In this document: positions 1 through 10,712 of the stretch, piece after piece
Layout: each line of letters starts with the position of its first letter
Position numbering within the stretch: the first letter of the stretch is position 1
From: a virus
IMG/VR virus record: IMGVR_UViG_3300044643_000527
Location: 1 to 62,905 of that record
Strand: one strand, 5' to 3'
Length of the DNA stretch: 62,905 nt
Program-made: the position numbers and the translations under genes
The notes under the pieces: model-generated
The model's database searches: none
The model's input: only the letters and a program-made list of their open reading frames with translations
What the model was told of the DNA's origin: nothing

Positions 1-3000
1 TTAAACATTTGGTATCCTGTTTCTAGATCTACATTTTCATAGTATACTTTATTAAATAAATCTGAATCCTGACTCATCTCTGTCATGTCATATAAATTAG
101 ATTTATTTAATATCCAACTTACAGACTCTGGCATACCTTGCTGTAGGCCATTATAGAATGCTGAGAACTTAGTTTCTCTAGTTCTAAATTTATTAGGCTT
201 AATACCATTAGATGATATTAAATATCTCTTAAATGCTTTAACATCTTCATCTAAAATAAGTTTCTGACCTTGTTTAAATTCTGAAGGAACCATTTGTGAA
301 GCTTCATCTAATTCAAACTCTTCTATTCCATCTTCTCTTTTTTTGTCAAGTTCCTTTGCTATAGCTTCTATGTCTGCATTTGTATATTCATTCTTAGTAC
401 CTAGCATTATTTTAAACCTCTGTCTAGAAACAGTTTGTTGATATACGGCATTTAATAATGCTTGTATTTCTTCACTAGGAGCTTTGCTTGGATTAATGTA
501 ATTACCCATAAATGCTTCTGTAGAAGGCATGATAATATCTTTAAACTGAGATGAATCTAAAGCACTATTAAAGCTTGTTCCTGATTTGCCTACACCATGC
601 TGATAGTACATCATGATTGAGAACAAATTAAATATCTCACTTATTCTTTTATCCTTAGATGCAATTACAGGATTGTTACTTGGGTTATCTAATTTTTGGA
701 TAGAGATATCTCCAAGCTGTCTAATCTGATTGTAGTAGTCTTGAGCTAGTGCTCCTTTTACATCTGATCTATTATTCAATCTAATTATTCTAAATCCTTC
801 TCTGTTTCTTTGTGGAGAAATTTGAGTAAGGATTGGGAATCTATCAAATAGTGCCGGGTAATTTTCTAATGAATCAATTAACTCTAATACATTATTGGTA
901 TAACTATATTTAGTTCTACCCATAATATAATATGGGTTATAACTATTTGATAGTGCTCTCTCAGATATATATTGAATATATGCTTGATCTATATTACCAT
1001 CATTTTTTGCAACTATTTGTCCAAAATAATCACTATCTGCTAATGTGTCTATTGAATTAGTTTCTTCTAATAGAGCTAACTCAATATGATATCTGTAGAA
1101 AGATCTTAGATTTTTAAATGGATCTTGACCTACTTTAAAAGTATCATAATTTCTGTTTACATAAGCTGCGTCAGTATCATTATTTTCCAAGAAAGATTTA
1201 TTTGCAAAATCAAATTCAATAATTCTAGTGTTTATAAGAACTTTATCTTCTTCAATTTTTACAAGAATATCCATAGTATTATCTACCACTACTTCTTTAC
1301 CATTGATTGCTTCTGGGTAATTTACTAACTTACCAGTTGCATCAGAAGAATATGATAAATAGTTTTGATATATAAAGTTTACTAAAGTATTTCCATACTG
1401 TCTTATGAACTCAGCTCTTCCATCAGCACCTACACCAAAAGCATTAGAAATTTCTCCTCTATTTTCTTTTAGTGCCTCATCTATATAATTAACAATACCA
1501 TCATCAAGTTTAGTTTGAAATAATGGTTTTAATAAATCAATTGTTAAATCATCAAATATTAATGAAGATACAACAGATTCATTCATTAATTTATTTAAGA
1601 AATCTTGATCTATTTCTTCTGATTGTTTTAAATATTCTGGAACATTAGTTTGTTTTGCACTAAAGAAAGTTTTATATTTTTTCTTTCTGATTATTGCTTC
1701 TTGAGTAGTAGAAACTTTTGCAGTATCCGGAGTAAATGATTTTTCAAGATCATTCATTCTTGAATACTGTCTCTCTAATTCAACATAATGTGCAAAGATC
1801 ATCAGTGCTTTTAAGCTAGATGAATCTTGTTTCTTCATTATATCTACCAAATCAGATGTTTGAATTTCATCTTTATTAGCAAGTGTGTTTTTTGCAATAT
1901 AATCAATTAAGAAATATGCATTTTCTTTACTCAATAAATATCCAGCTTTATCAAAAGTAGGAACAACATAACTATAAATTTCTTTTTTTGTTTCATCCGG
2001 TAAGTTTATCAAAATAGATGAAATAGAATTAGGATTTATTCCTTCACCGGTTTTTACAAAAGCATTTAATTGATTTCTTAAAGCAGCCACAGTATATACA
2101 CCACCTTTACGAGGAATAATTACTTGAAGTTCTAAGTCTTCAGGTAATGATTTCATTATAGCCGCAAGTTTATTTTTATTTACCTCAAGAACCAACCTTT
2201 TTAATTGATCTTCAGTTAAAGTCTTCTTAAGATTTTCAATAAACAAATTTTGAGAAATCATAAATTTTTTCTGCTTTCCAAACAAAGCATTGTTTATAGA
2301 AGACTCATTTATCTTTTGTAAATCAAGATACTGAGATACTAATGGTTGATTAAGCAAGTAAACTATTTGTTCTTGATCTACTCCTGCTCTTGTTAGATAA
2401 CCATAAACATCCATTGCTTCTGGAACCAACTTTAATTCAAATGGGAATGTAGCTTTAGCTCTATCCAATACTCCTTGTAATGAGTGAGAAGTTGTGTCAG
2501 AAATATTTTCACCAGCCACATTATTTTCAGCACCAATAGATATAACAGTTTCACCTTTAGAATTTACTGTAGTATTCTTATTAAATCTAACATCTAATGG
2601 AACCTTTAGTGTAAGGCCTGCATTATATGTTGCTGGCATTTTTGCACCAGCAGCTTTATACATAGGAATAGACTTAGTAAGTTTTGCTAAAATACCTAGT
2701 GATGGTTCAAGTGATAAGTTTGCATCATGTACATAAAGGTTATATCCTGCTGTAAAATGGTTTGATGTATTTGGAATCTTTGTACCTTTTGTGTTTACAT
2801 CAGATGGTCTTCCGCCAACATTTTTAAACTTATCATATCCTGTTCTAAATTCTGTTACATTTTCCTCATATCTATCTACTAGATATGTACCATTAGGCTT
2901 AGTTAATGTTACAGCATTTTCAGGAAGCATTAATATTTCTACAGATGCTTGTAAGTATCTGTTCTGTAAATACTTTTTCTGTAGTTCAATTAACTGTCTA

Positions 3001-6000
3001 GAAGTAAGTCTATCTTTAGGAAGTTTCTTTTTCTTCTCAAGTTCTTTAGTCTCTTCTAAAACTTTGTCAAAATTTTCTACTCCTTTATTAATAAAGTTTC
3101 CTTCACTGTCTATATTAGGCATGGACATAAATAACTTATCCCCATCAAAGTCAGAACCTGCTTTTGCAACAATCTCAGTTGGCGTAATGATAGTATTACC
3201 AAATGACTCTGGTAAGAAATGCCAAACGGTAGCTGCCTCAATAGTGTTATGTGCATCATTAGGGATTCTAGGTCCGAACAATGTTAATGACTTTTTATTT
3301 TTTGCAAACCACTCAGGATTCTTTATCAACTGATTTAATCTTTCAATAGTCTCAATCTTATTTCCTTCTAGATCATTAGCATTAAGTAAGTTTCTAAAGT
3401 CTCCTTGTAAGGCAATAGCAACTTTCATTTCTTCAGTTCTAGTCTCTCCATTTGCTAAATAGAAAGGAAGAGTATTAGTTCCTAAATACTTTTGTATTTC
3501 TTTTAATTCTGTAAGATCTAAATATGGTGTATCCCAAGTACCATTTGTAAATGTTGCTGGAGATTGAACTAATGGCTCACCTTTAGTTTGTTGTTTAATA
3601 ACTCCTCTTTGAATTAAACTAACAAGTAATTTTTCAATACTATCTGATTCAGGATGCAATGATAAATCCATTGCAATTTGTCCCTTAAGAGTGGTATTTA
3701 CTAGTTTAATTAAATGTGGTGGAATATCTCTTTGAGACATCTCATCCCTAATAATCTCAACAAACCTTGTAAGGTCACCAATTACTCTACCATCTATAAG
3801 CTCAATTCCTAATCCGTTTAATAAATCTTCTTTTAATACTTTAGAGTATTCACGGATTGTATTTGTGTACTCATCTACAAAAGGTTTATTGTCTGAATTT
3901 TTTAAATCTCCATCTTCAAATAAATTATCTATTGTAATAGCTCTTGTTTGTGTAGCTATTGGAAGATGTTCTTTAAAAGAGTTGTTCATTACAGTAACCT
4001 CTTTAAAGTTAGCTAAGTAGAATGGATTTTTAGTAAACTGAAATACATCATTACCTTTTTCATCTACTTCAGTATTAATATATTTATCTTCTTTATTAGT
4101 ATAAATATTATCTGTTTTACCATCTGAAGTTATATGTGACCCTTTTGAACCGGATGCAAACAAAACAAGCTGAGTATTTTGTCTCATCATTTTTTTGTGA
4201 AGCTTATCAAGCTCATTACCTGGAATTGCATTTACTCCAGGTATAATTGGCATAACCGAAAACTTAAACATACCAGTCACAGGTAGTAAATCATTTTCTA
4301 TTGTTCCAAAATAATGTAACTTGAAAATAGAATAGAACTCTTTTACATCTTTACTTGATATTTCTTCACCATTTATAATTTTCTTATAAAGTGCATCTTC
4401 ACCCAAACTCCAACCTCTTCCTACTTTCTTAAGTGTTCGGTATGCATCTAATGTGACAAATGCAATACCATCAGACTCTTTCATTTCTCTGTAGGGCTTA
4501 GCATCTGCTGCTGCTTTTTCTTTTGCAACTTCTGGACTAAATCTTTTTAGATAGTCCTTCTCCCACATTTTTTCATAATCATCAACATATATAGAACTTC
4601 TTTCAGCATCTTTTATAACTGCTGAATTCATTTTTTCACTAAACTGGAAAGTATTATAGTTTATACCTTCTTTCTCAGTTAACTTAGAAGCATATGTTTC
4701 TTTATTGAATACATCATTTATAAAGTTTTGAGTTTGATTATCAAACATAAAACCAATACCATCTGAAGTAAGTCCAGGGATTCTTTTTGACCAATCCTCT
4801 TTTCCGTGATTCCATTGAGCATGATCTCCAAACATAATAATGCTTGTCTCATATTTATGGATAAAGTCATTATATGTATAAGCTTTAAGTAAAGCATTTA
4901 CGATCTCTGGTTTTGCTAAATAAGATTTAAATACTTCTTCATCTTTAAGAGACTCCTTATCTATACCAAACTTCTCAAGTAATGATCTAGATATGTAAGG
5001 AATTTTATTAAAGTAAAGTTCTTTAATCTCATTTGTTTTTTCATTGAAGAATGTTGTTATATCATCCTTGATCATTTTACCAAGTTCTTTATCAACATTT
5101 TTAACATAGTCTAAGATTTCTATGTCTGCTTGTTGATCTGCTAATGCATATAACCTCTTTTTTGTTCCTTCACTTAGCACCCCTTTGAATGCTACAAAGG
5201 TTTGTCCGGAAAACATTTTTTGACCATCTTCAATTACAGGCTCATTATACCCAGTAAAGTTTAAATACTTTTCTTTTTCTGGACCTCTGAACTTTTTAAT
5301 TCTATCAAACTCACCTTGAATATATCCATATAAAAACCCAGCTCTTGCATATTGTTCCCCAGCTGCAGTTTTGAACATGTCAATGTCAATATATAGATTT
5401 GGATCTTTTGCAGATTCAAAATTAACATCTGGATGGTTTATACCTCCGTCTACTTTAAAGCCCCATGAGAATTTCTTTTCAGATGTTCTTGGTAGTTCAG
5501 CTACACCAGCTAAACTAAATGAATGGAATTCAAATATAAATTTAGATAATGGATCTAACTCAGTAGTTGTATTACCACTACTGTCACCTCTTTCATCTGT
5601 AATAGCAAATCCATCTTGTGCAAAGAATTTTACTGAAGTATTTTCACTTTTCTTTTCTAAATTAGGGAATAAAGAAGATATGATTTTTAAATGTCTAACA
5701 TGTGTGTTTATCTCAGGATTAAGATGTGACATGTAGTTATATCTTGGATCTTCCCAAAGCTGATTAAAATTCTCTACTTCATTTAATGCATATGCTCTTG
5801 CATGACCAGAACTCCAGTTAACTTCCTTATAACCAACGTTTTGGTTAGATCTAATTATAGCAGTACTTGAACTATCATAACCATATGTAGTTTGTAACTC
5901 TGCTAATCTTTTTAACTGAGTTAATTGTTTTACAGTTCCCTTATCACCTATTAAAGATCCACTAAAACCATCTGTTAAAACCTTAAGTGGATTTTCTTTA

Positions 6001-9000
6001 AAGTTACTTACAAGTCTAGCTTTTTCTTTAGACAAAGGTTTTTCAACAGACTCTTGCTCAATATTATTTATTGAATTTACTATTTTGAATATGTACGGTA
6101 AACCATAGTATGCAGATCTTTCAAGCTCAGACTTAACATTATCATTATTCTGAAGCTCAATGCCCAATACTTTAGCAAACTCAATTTGCTTAGCTAAGTC
6201 TAATTCACTGGTTGATTTTGATTTAAAATCTTTTACAACATCAGCTAACTTTAAACTTCTTATATTATCTCTTGATACATTGATATATTTATTTCCCTTA
6301 AGAGTTGCAAAGTTGTTTGACCATTTATTTAGTAAGTTATCTATTGCTAAGTCAGATTCTTTTACTACAAAGTTTAGGTTATATCTTTCTGCATCATTTA
6401 CAACTTCTTTGTCATAGTAACCATAGAGTTGTAAATAATCAATATGTGGTTTACCAAAATCTTGAAAGAAATTTCTGGCTATATCAAATTCAAATGTATT
6501 AACAGTAGCTCCTGACTTATTTGGATTAGGAAACTTAGTTTCAAACAATTGTTTTAGCTCTGGAAACTTTTCAGACTCCAATCTTAATTTTTCATAAGCC
6601 TTTTGTCTATCACGAATGCCTCCAATAGTTTTTGCAACTATAGCAAATGTTTTACTAAAATCCGCTCTTTCTTTAATTCCAAATCTATCTGTTGGAATAG
6701 TACCATCAGAGTTTACTTTAAACAATGTCTTTAAAACAAAGATGGTTTCTTTGCTCATTGTTTGTTGTAAAGATACATCTCCAGTACCTTCATTGCCCTT
6801 CCCTAAACCTGCGTCATTTTCTGGGTCGTTTTCTGATTCATCTTTTACCTCACCTTTACTATCTTCTTTTAATTCTTCTATCTCAGGAAGTAATTCTCCA
6901 TCAACACTGTATCTTCTTTTAGCAACTTCAAAGTCTGTATTTTGCATATGGTATTGTACAATACCACTCTTCTCATCACCCCAGTTTTTAAGAGTAGTTT
7001 CTAATACTCTTACATTATCTCTTATCTCTTCTTGAGTTTGATCTATCTTAGCTTTATCTACTATAGGTTTTTTCTCAATTCTTGTAAAGATTTTTGCACC
7101 ACCTGCATCTTGAATCCATTTCTTAGATGATTCATCCCATACATTTCCTTTTAGATAATTATCAAATTGGGTTTGTGCATCTTGAGGTCTTGTTACTAAA
7201 ACAATATCTATACTTCTTCCATCTTTCTTAATTGTTTTATGCTTATAAAAATCACCAACAATTCTAATGGTATCTTTATAGTCTTCTCCTCTTACTCTTT
7301 CTCCTTTTTTAGTTGAAGCAGATAGATTACCAAAGTTTGTAACCTGAGATGTTAAAAAGAAATATTTGTCTTTTCCAGATTTCTCCGGGATCAACTTTCC
7401 TTCTTTGTCATATACCTCATTTCTCATTATAGCAAAAGCATTGCTTTCAATATCTTCTAAAGTATCTAAGGTATTGAAATCTGCTATGCCTTCTACAGCT
7501 CTAAGTTTAGCTTGTTCTTGAGCAAGAACAGTTTCAAATCTTTTGCGTGCTCTCTTATATAACTCTTCTTTTTGTGCAGGGCTCTTTAATGCTGATAAGC
7601 CAATTTCTTTTCTGTCTTCTCCTTGAGCTTTTCTTTGTTGATATAATTTATCTATCTCTTCAGCAAAGAAATTATCAATAGAAGATACCACTGTCATACC
7701 ATCTCCAGGAGATAGTGCATCTTGTGATGGATATTCAACTTGTCTTGGTCCTCTATCCAATTGATCAAATGATCTATTAGTTATACTAGGAGAATACTTA
7801 TTAAATTCTCCTATGTATAATTCATTAAATAATCTTGCTGCCATTGGCGAGTTAAGACTATTAATTACAATTTCTTGTTTTTTAAATTTCTTTAATACTT
7901 TACCAAATAGTTGTTTTAAGAACTCAACCATTCTCCTAAAGAAACTATTTCTTTTTTGAGCACCTTGTTTTGCTTTACCTGTTTTAACATAGTTACGGAA
8001 ATCTTCTGCAAGCATCTCCTCTAATTCTCTAAGACTCATCTTTGCATAAGGAGTATTTCCTTTAGCATCTGTATAATTAAGTAGCTCATTATATAAATCT
8101 GACTTTTGTTCTTTAGTTAAGAACAACTGAGAGAATACGTGCCATGCCTCATGATAAATTGTAAGGTTTTGAAATACTGTACCTTTCTCTTTATTAACTA
8201 ATATAGTACCTAATGTACCTGTGTCAGCAAGAGTAGCTCCAGCTACAATAAATCTTGCATAACTATCTGAGTTTACAATATTAAGCATACGATCAAACTC
8301 TATGAGTTTTCTCATTGGCTCCATTTTTTTACTATTCCACCATATCTTAGCTTGTACAATTTTTAATGGATTAATAAATTCTTTTTTAATACCAGCTCTA
8401 TCAAAAAATATACTGTCATCTTCTGTAGTATCTTCATTAAATATTCTATTAACTACAGTATTGTCTTGTGGAGATTCTGCTCCTGGAACTTCTATTACAT
8501 CTACTATTTCCTCTTGAACAGTAGGCTTAGCAGTTGGTGCAGGTGCAGCAGTTTGGAAATTAGTTATATTTAATTTGTCCTGAAGAATTTTTATTTGCGC
8601 TTGACTTAAATGCAAGTAACCATATGCCGGACCCTTTAATGCATCTATAAGACCTTGCACAAAAGTTTTGCTCTGTGATTTGCTATAGACATTAGATATC
8701 TGATCTCTTAAATATCTAGTGACTAAAAAATTATCATAAGGTTTTTGTTGAGTAGGATCTTCTTCTTTAACTTTAGCCTTATATTCCTTTGATAACGCAT
8801 TTCCAATTACTCTATCTAACTCAGCGTCTATAAGTTTAGAATCTGTTTCATTCTTCTTAGCATTGATGAACTCTCCAACAGGTGTATCAAAGGTTGTAAA
8901 ATTAACTACATAATTATAGAATCCCGGGTCAGCATTAGTTAAAGAAATTTCAGTATCTGTAGTTGTAAGAAAAGTATGATAATCAGCATTTCTATTAAAT

Positions 9001-10712
9001 CCAGTACCAGCATCATTTAACCTTATGTACTTACCACTCTCTAAAGCTGCATTTTGAAATATTATATTTATTCTTCCCTCATTAGCTTTACTCCCTTCTT
9101 TAGTTAAATACTTTATAATTGTTTCTTTATACTTATCAATTTCTGATTGATCTAATGTCTTTAAATATGAAGAGTGTAAGTCAAGTTTTTCTTTTATATC
9201 TTTTGGATCTGTTTGATAAAACTTTTCAAACATGTTAAAGTAAATTGATTTACCATTTTTAGAGTATATTAAGGTAAATTTTTTACTTGAATTGTTTGTG
9301 GAGTATCCCTTTAAAAACTGATCTGTATATTCTTGTTTTGCAGCATTAGAAATATTAGGATTAGTTAAAACATCAGCAATCTCAACTGCTAAGTCTTGTG
9401 GTATTAAAGGTCTTTCAATAAAAAATTTATTACCGTTCAACTGAATAAAAGCTGAACCAGTATTAAATCCATCTTGTGCAATAGGTATTGTTCTAATTGT
9501 TTTAATTACACCAGTAGGATTTGCATTTAGTGTTGGCAAATTTAATAAGTTGCTCAAAGTTATTTTTGTAGCAGATAAATTTGCGGGTATACCATTACTA
9601 ATTCCTGTAATAGGAAGTATCATCTCTTGTCCAGAAATTACTCTTTGTTGAATGTCATATAAGTCTGACATTTCTTTTTGCATCATTTCTTTTACAGATG
9701 CTAAGTATTTATCTTTTGGACCATCTATAGCTTCATCATATGTTGCATCTGCAAAATCTTCAGGAGTAATTAGTAAGTCTTCAGTATTATATCTATTAGT
9801 AACAGAAAAAGTATTTCCCTCTTTTCTAACAGTTCTCATAAACTGATATACGGGCTTACCAGAATCTTCAGTAGTTATGTTTCCATTATTATCAAAATAA
9901 AGAACATTACCATCTATATCACTTAATAAAAGTATAGGAAGTTCAGTTATTTGAACAACATCTTTTGGAGCTGTACCTTGATCAATTATACTTGCTGATT
10001 TAGCAATTAAAGCTTTAGTATCCGCATCTAAATATTTTTGATTTTCAGGCTTATCATATGCACTAAGAGTAATAGACTTAAAGTGAAGTTTTACTCCATC
10101 ATAAACAACTCCATTAAGTGTATCAGTAGTATTTTGAATTTCTTTGATCTTATCAAAGGTTCTAACCATATAGAGTAGCTCCTGATTTATACTTTCAGGA
10201 GTAATAGACTGTTCTTTTAGATTTGGATCAATCTTAATATAAGATTGTAAAGTACCACCAAAAGGAGTTAATGTTCTAAATCTTTGTGGTAATCTTACTA
10301 CTGGTTTTGGTGCTACAGGATTTTGATTTAAATTAATCGAATTATTTTTTTTATTCTGTAAATTATCTTTTTTTTCATTAAGATTAGAAGTATCCCCTAA
10401 CTCTTTAATTACATTTGTGACACCTGTTTCTAAATTTTTAAATTTTAGATTTAATTTACTTAATGCATTTAGATTAACAGAAAGATCTTCAAAGTAATTG
10501 TTCTGTGCATCAATAATTATTTTTGGTATAGACTGTAAATATTTAGCAGCTACTTCTGGTGATGATTGCTTAGAAAGATCCTTAAATAACTTTTTCATAT
10601 AGTCCATATGATCAAAGTCTTTTTTAGAATCTTGAGCTTTCTTTAGAGCACCACTTACATCTGCATATAATGCTTTTACAATTTCAATATTATTAATGCT
10701 ACACGTTATCAT
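1..10712 (-). CDS. Giant virion RNA polymerase polyprotein with zincin domain (3' end outside window)
   Basis: One uninterrupted minus-strand reading frame runs from ATG at 10712 through the window edge, giving at least 3570 residues with no stop. The codon phase was checked at 10.7, 9.6, 8.1, 3.1 kb and at bases 1-60. Around residues 2510-2530 (3123-3185) it reads AKAGSDFDGDKLFMSM. The DFDGD (D2521, D2523, D2525) matches the metal-binding DxDGD of the double-psi beta-barrel RNA polymerase of crAss-like phages, for example Cellulophaga phage phi14:2 gp66, a virion polymerase that transcribes early genes after ejection. Around residue 854 (8139-8153) it reads TIYHEAWHVFSQLF, an HExxH-type zincin motif. 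This follows a Pro/Ala-rich linker near residue 725. The first ~700 residues are unrecognised and probably serve packaging or ejection. The start overlaps the previous stop as TAATG. The polymerase call is confident; zincin activity is inferred from the motif only. Confidence 0.9.
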   Translation of the reverse strand, partial: MITCSINNIEIVKALYADVSGALKKAQDSKKDFDHMDYMKKLFKDLSKQSSPEVAAKYLQSIPKIIIDAQNNYFEDLSVNLNALSKLNLKFKNLETGVTNVIKELGDTSNLNEKKDNLQNKKNNSINLNQNPVAPKPVVRLPQRFRTLTPFGGTLQSYIKIDPNLKEQSITPESINQELLYMVRTFDKIKEIQNTTDTLNGVVYDGVKLHFKSITLSAYDKPENQKYLDADTKALIAKSASIIDQGTAPKDVVQITELPILLLSDIDGNVLYFDNNGNITTEDSGKPVYQFMRTVRKEGNTFSVTNRYNTEDLLITPEDFADATYDEAIDGPKDKYLASVKEMMQKEMSDLYDIQQRVISGQEMILPITGISNGIPANLSATKITLSNLLNLPTLNANPTGVIKTIRTIPIAQDGFNTGSAFIQLNGNKFFIERPLIPQDLAVEIADVLTNPNISNAAKQEYTDQFLKGYSTNNSSKKFTLIYSKNGKSIYFNMFEKFYQTDPKDIKEKLDLHSSYLKTLDQSEIDKYKETIIKYLTKEGSKANEGRINIIFQNAALESGKYIRLNDAGTGFNRNADYHTFLTTTDTEISLTNADPGFYNYVVNFTTFDTPVGEFINAKKNETDSKLIDAELDRVIGNALSKEYKAKVKEEDPTQQKPYDNFLVTRYLRDQISNVYSKSQSKTFVQGLIDALKGPAYGYLHLSQAQIKILQDKLNITNFQTAAPAPTAKPTVQEEIVDVIEVPGAESPQDNTVVNRIFNEDTTEDDSIFFDRAGIKKEFINPLKIVQAKIWWNSKKMEPMRKLIEFDRMLNIVNSDSYARFIVAGATLADTGTLGTILVNKEKGTVFQNLTIYHEAWHVFSQLFLTKEQKSDLYNELLNYTDAKGNTPYAKMSLRELEEMLAEDFRNYVKTGKAKQGAQKRNSFFRRMVEFLKQLFGKVLKKFKKQEIVINSLNSPMAARLFNELYIGEFNKYSPSITNRSFDQLDRGPRQVEYPSQDALSPGDGMTVVSSIDNFFAEEIDKLYQQRKAQGEDRKEIGLSALKSPAQKEELYKRARKRFETVLAQEQAKLRAVEGIADFNTLDTLEDIESNAFAIMRNEVYDKEGKLIPEKSGKDKYFFLTSQVTNFGNLSASTKKGERVRGEDYKDTIRIVGDFYKHKTIKKDGRSIDIVLVTRPQDAQTQFDNYLKGNVWDESSKKWIQDAGGAKIFTRIEKKPIVDKAKIDQTQEEIRDNVRVLETTLKNWGDEKSGIVQYHMQNTDFEVAKRRYSVDGELLPEIEELKEDSKGEVKDESENDPENDAGLGKGNEGTGDVSLQQTMSKETIFVLKTLFKVNSDGTIPTDRFGIKERADFSKTFAIVAKTIGGIRDRQKAYEKLRLESEKFPELKQLFETKFPNPNKSGATVNTFEFDIARNFFQDFGKPHIDYLQLYGYYDKEVVNDAERYNLNFVVKESDLAIDNLLNKWSNNFATLKGNKYINVSRDNIRSLKLADVVKDFKSKSTSELDLAKQIEFAKVLGIELQNNDNVKSELERSAYYGLPYIFKIVNSINNIEQESVEKPLSKEKARLVSNFKENPLKVLTDGFSGSLIGDKGTVKQLTQLKRLAELQTTYGYDSSSTAIIRSNQNVGYKEVNWSSGHARAYALNEVENFNQLWEDPRYNYMSHLNPEINTHVRHLKIISSLFPNLEKKSENTSVKFFAQDGFAITDERGDSSGNTTTELDPLSKFIFEFHSFSLAGVAELPRTSEKKFSWGFKVDGGINHPDVNFESAKDPNLYIDIDMFKTAAGEQYARAGFLYGYIQGEFDRIKKFRGPEKEKYLNFTGYNEPVIEDGQKMFSGQTFVAFKGVLSEGTKKRLYALADQQADIEILDYVKNVDKELGKMIKDDITTFFNEKTNEIKELYFNKIPYISRSLLEKFGIDKESLKDEEVFKSYLAKPEIVNALLKAYTYNDFIHKYETSIIMFGDHAQWNHGKEDWSKRIPGLTSDGIGFMFDNQTQNFINDVFNKETYASKLTEKEGINYNTFQFSEKMNSAVIKDAERSSIYVDDYEKMWEKDYLKRFSPEVAKEKAAADAKPYREMKESDGIAFVTLDAYRTLKKVGRGWSLGEDALYKKIINGEEISSKDVKEFYSIFKLHYFGTIENDLLPVTGMFKFSVMPIIPGVNAIPGNELDKLHKKMMRQNTQLVLFASGSKGSHITSDGKTDNIYTNKEDKYINTEVDEKGNDVFQFTKNPFYLANFKEVTVMNNSFKEHLPIATQTRAITIDNLFEDGDLKNSDNKPFVDEYTNTIREYSKVLKEDLLNGLGIELIDGRVIGDLTRFVEIIRDEMSQRDIPPHLIKLVNTTLKGQIAMDLSLHPESDSIEKLLVSLIQRGVIKQQTKGEPLVQSPATFTNGTWDTPYLDLTELKEIQKYLGTNTLPFYLANGETRTEEMKVAIALQGDFRNLLNANDLEGNKIETIERLNQLIKNPEWFAKNKKSLTLFGPRIPNDAHNTIEAATVWHFLPESFGNTIITPTEIVAKAGSDFDGDKLFMSMPNIDSEGNFINKGVENFDKVLEETKELEKKKKLPKDRLTSRQLIELQKKYLQNRYLQASVEILMLPENAVTLTKPNGTYLVDRYEENVTEFRTGYDKFKNVGGRPSDVNTKGTKIPNTSNHFTAGYNLYVHDANLSLEPSLGILAKLTKSIPMYKAAGAKMPATYNAGLTLKVPLDVRFNKNTTVNSKGETVISIGAENNVAGENISDTTSHSLQGVLDRAKATFPFELKLVPEAMDVYGYLTRAGVDQEQIVYLLNQPLVSQYLDLQKINESSINNALFGKQKKFMISQNLFIENLKKTLTEDQLKRLVLEVNKNKLAAIMKSLPEDLELQVIIPRKGGVYTVAALRNQLNAFVKTGEGINPNSISSILINLPDETKKEIYSYVVPTFDKAGYLLSKENAYFLIDYIAKNTLANKDEIQTSDLVDIMKKQDSSSLKALMIFAHYVELERQYSRMNDLEKSFTPDTAKVSTTQEAIIRKKKYKTFFSAKQTNVPEYLKQSEEIDQDFLNKLMNESVVSSLIFDDLTIDLLKPLFQTKLDDGIVNYIDEALKENRGEISNAFGVGADGRAEFIRQYGNTLVNFIYQNYLSYSSDATGKLVNYPEAINGKEVVVDNTMDILVKIEEDKVLINTRIIEFDFANKSFLENNDTDAAYVNRNYDTFKVGQDPFKNLRSFYRYHIELALLEETNSIDTLADSDYFGQIVAKNDGNIDQAYIQYISERALSNSYNPYYIMGRTKYSYTNNVLELIDSLENYPALFDRFPILTQISPQRNREGFRIIRLNNRSDVKGALAQDYYNQIRQLGDISIQKLDNPSNNPVIASKDKRISEIFNLFSIMMYYQHGVGKSGTSFNSALDSSQFKDIIMPSTEAFMGNYINPSKAPSEEIQALLNAVYQQTVSRQRFKIMLGTKNEYTNADIEAIAKELDKKREDGIEEFELDEASQMVPSEFKQGQKLILDEDVKAFKRYLISSNGIKPNKFRTRETKFSAFYNGLQQGMPESVSWILNKSNLYDMTEMSQDSDLFNKVYYENVDLETGYQMF

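Noticed and set aside
1-3. TAA on the minus strand at the very edge as the stop of the polymerase gene
   Set aside because: The polymerase frame uses triplets starting at multiples of three (3-5, 6-8 ...), so the TAA at 1-3 is out of frame and the gene runs off the window.
2791-3333. Plus-strand open frame of 180 codons, and other plus-strand frames of 60-140 codons
   Set aside because: They mirror minus-strand genes, have low-complexity Ser/Phe/Leu-rich translations typical of antisense frames in AT-rich genes, and lack any recognisable motif.
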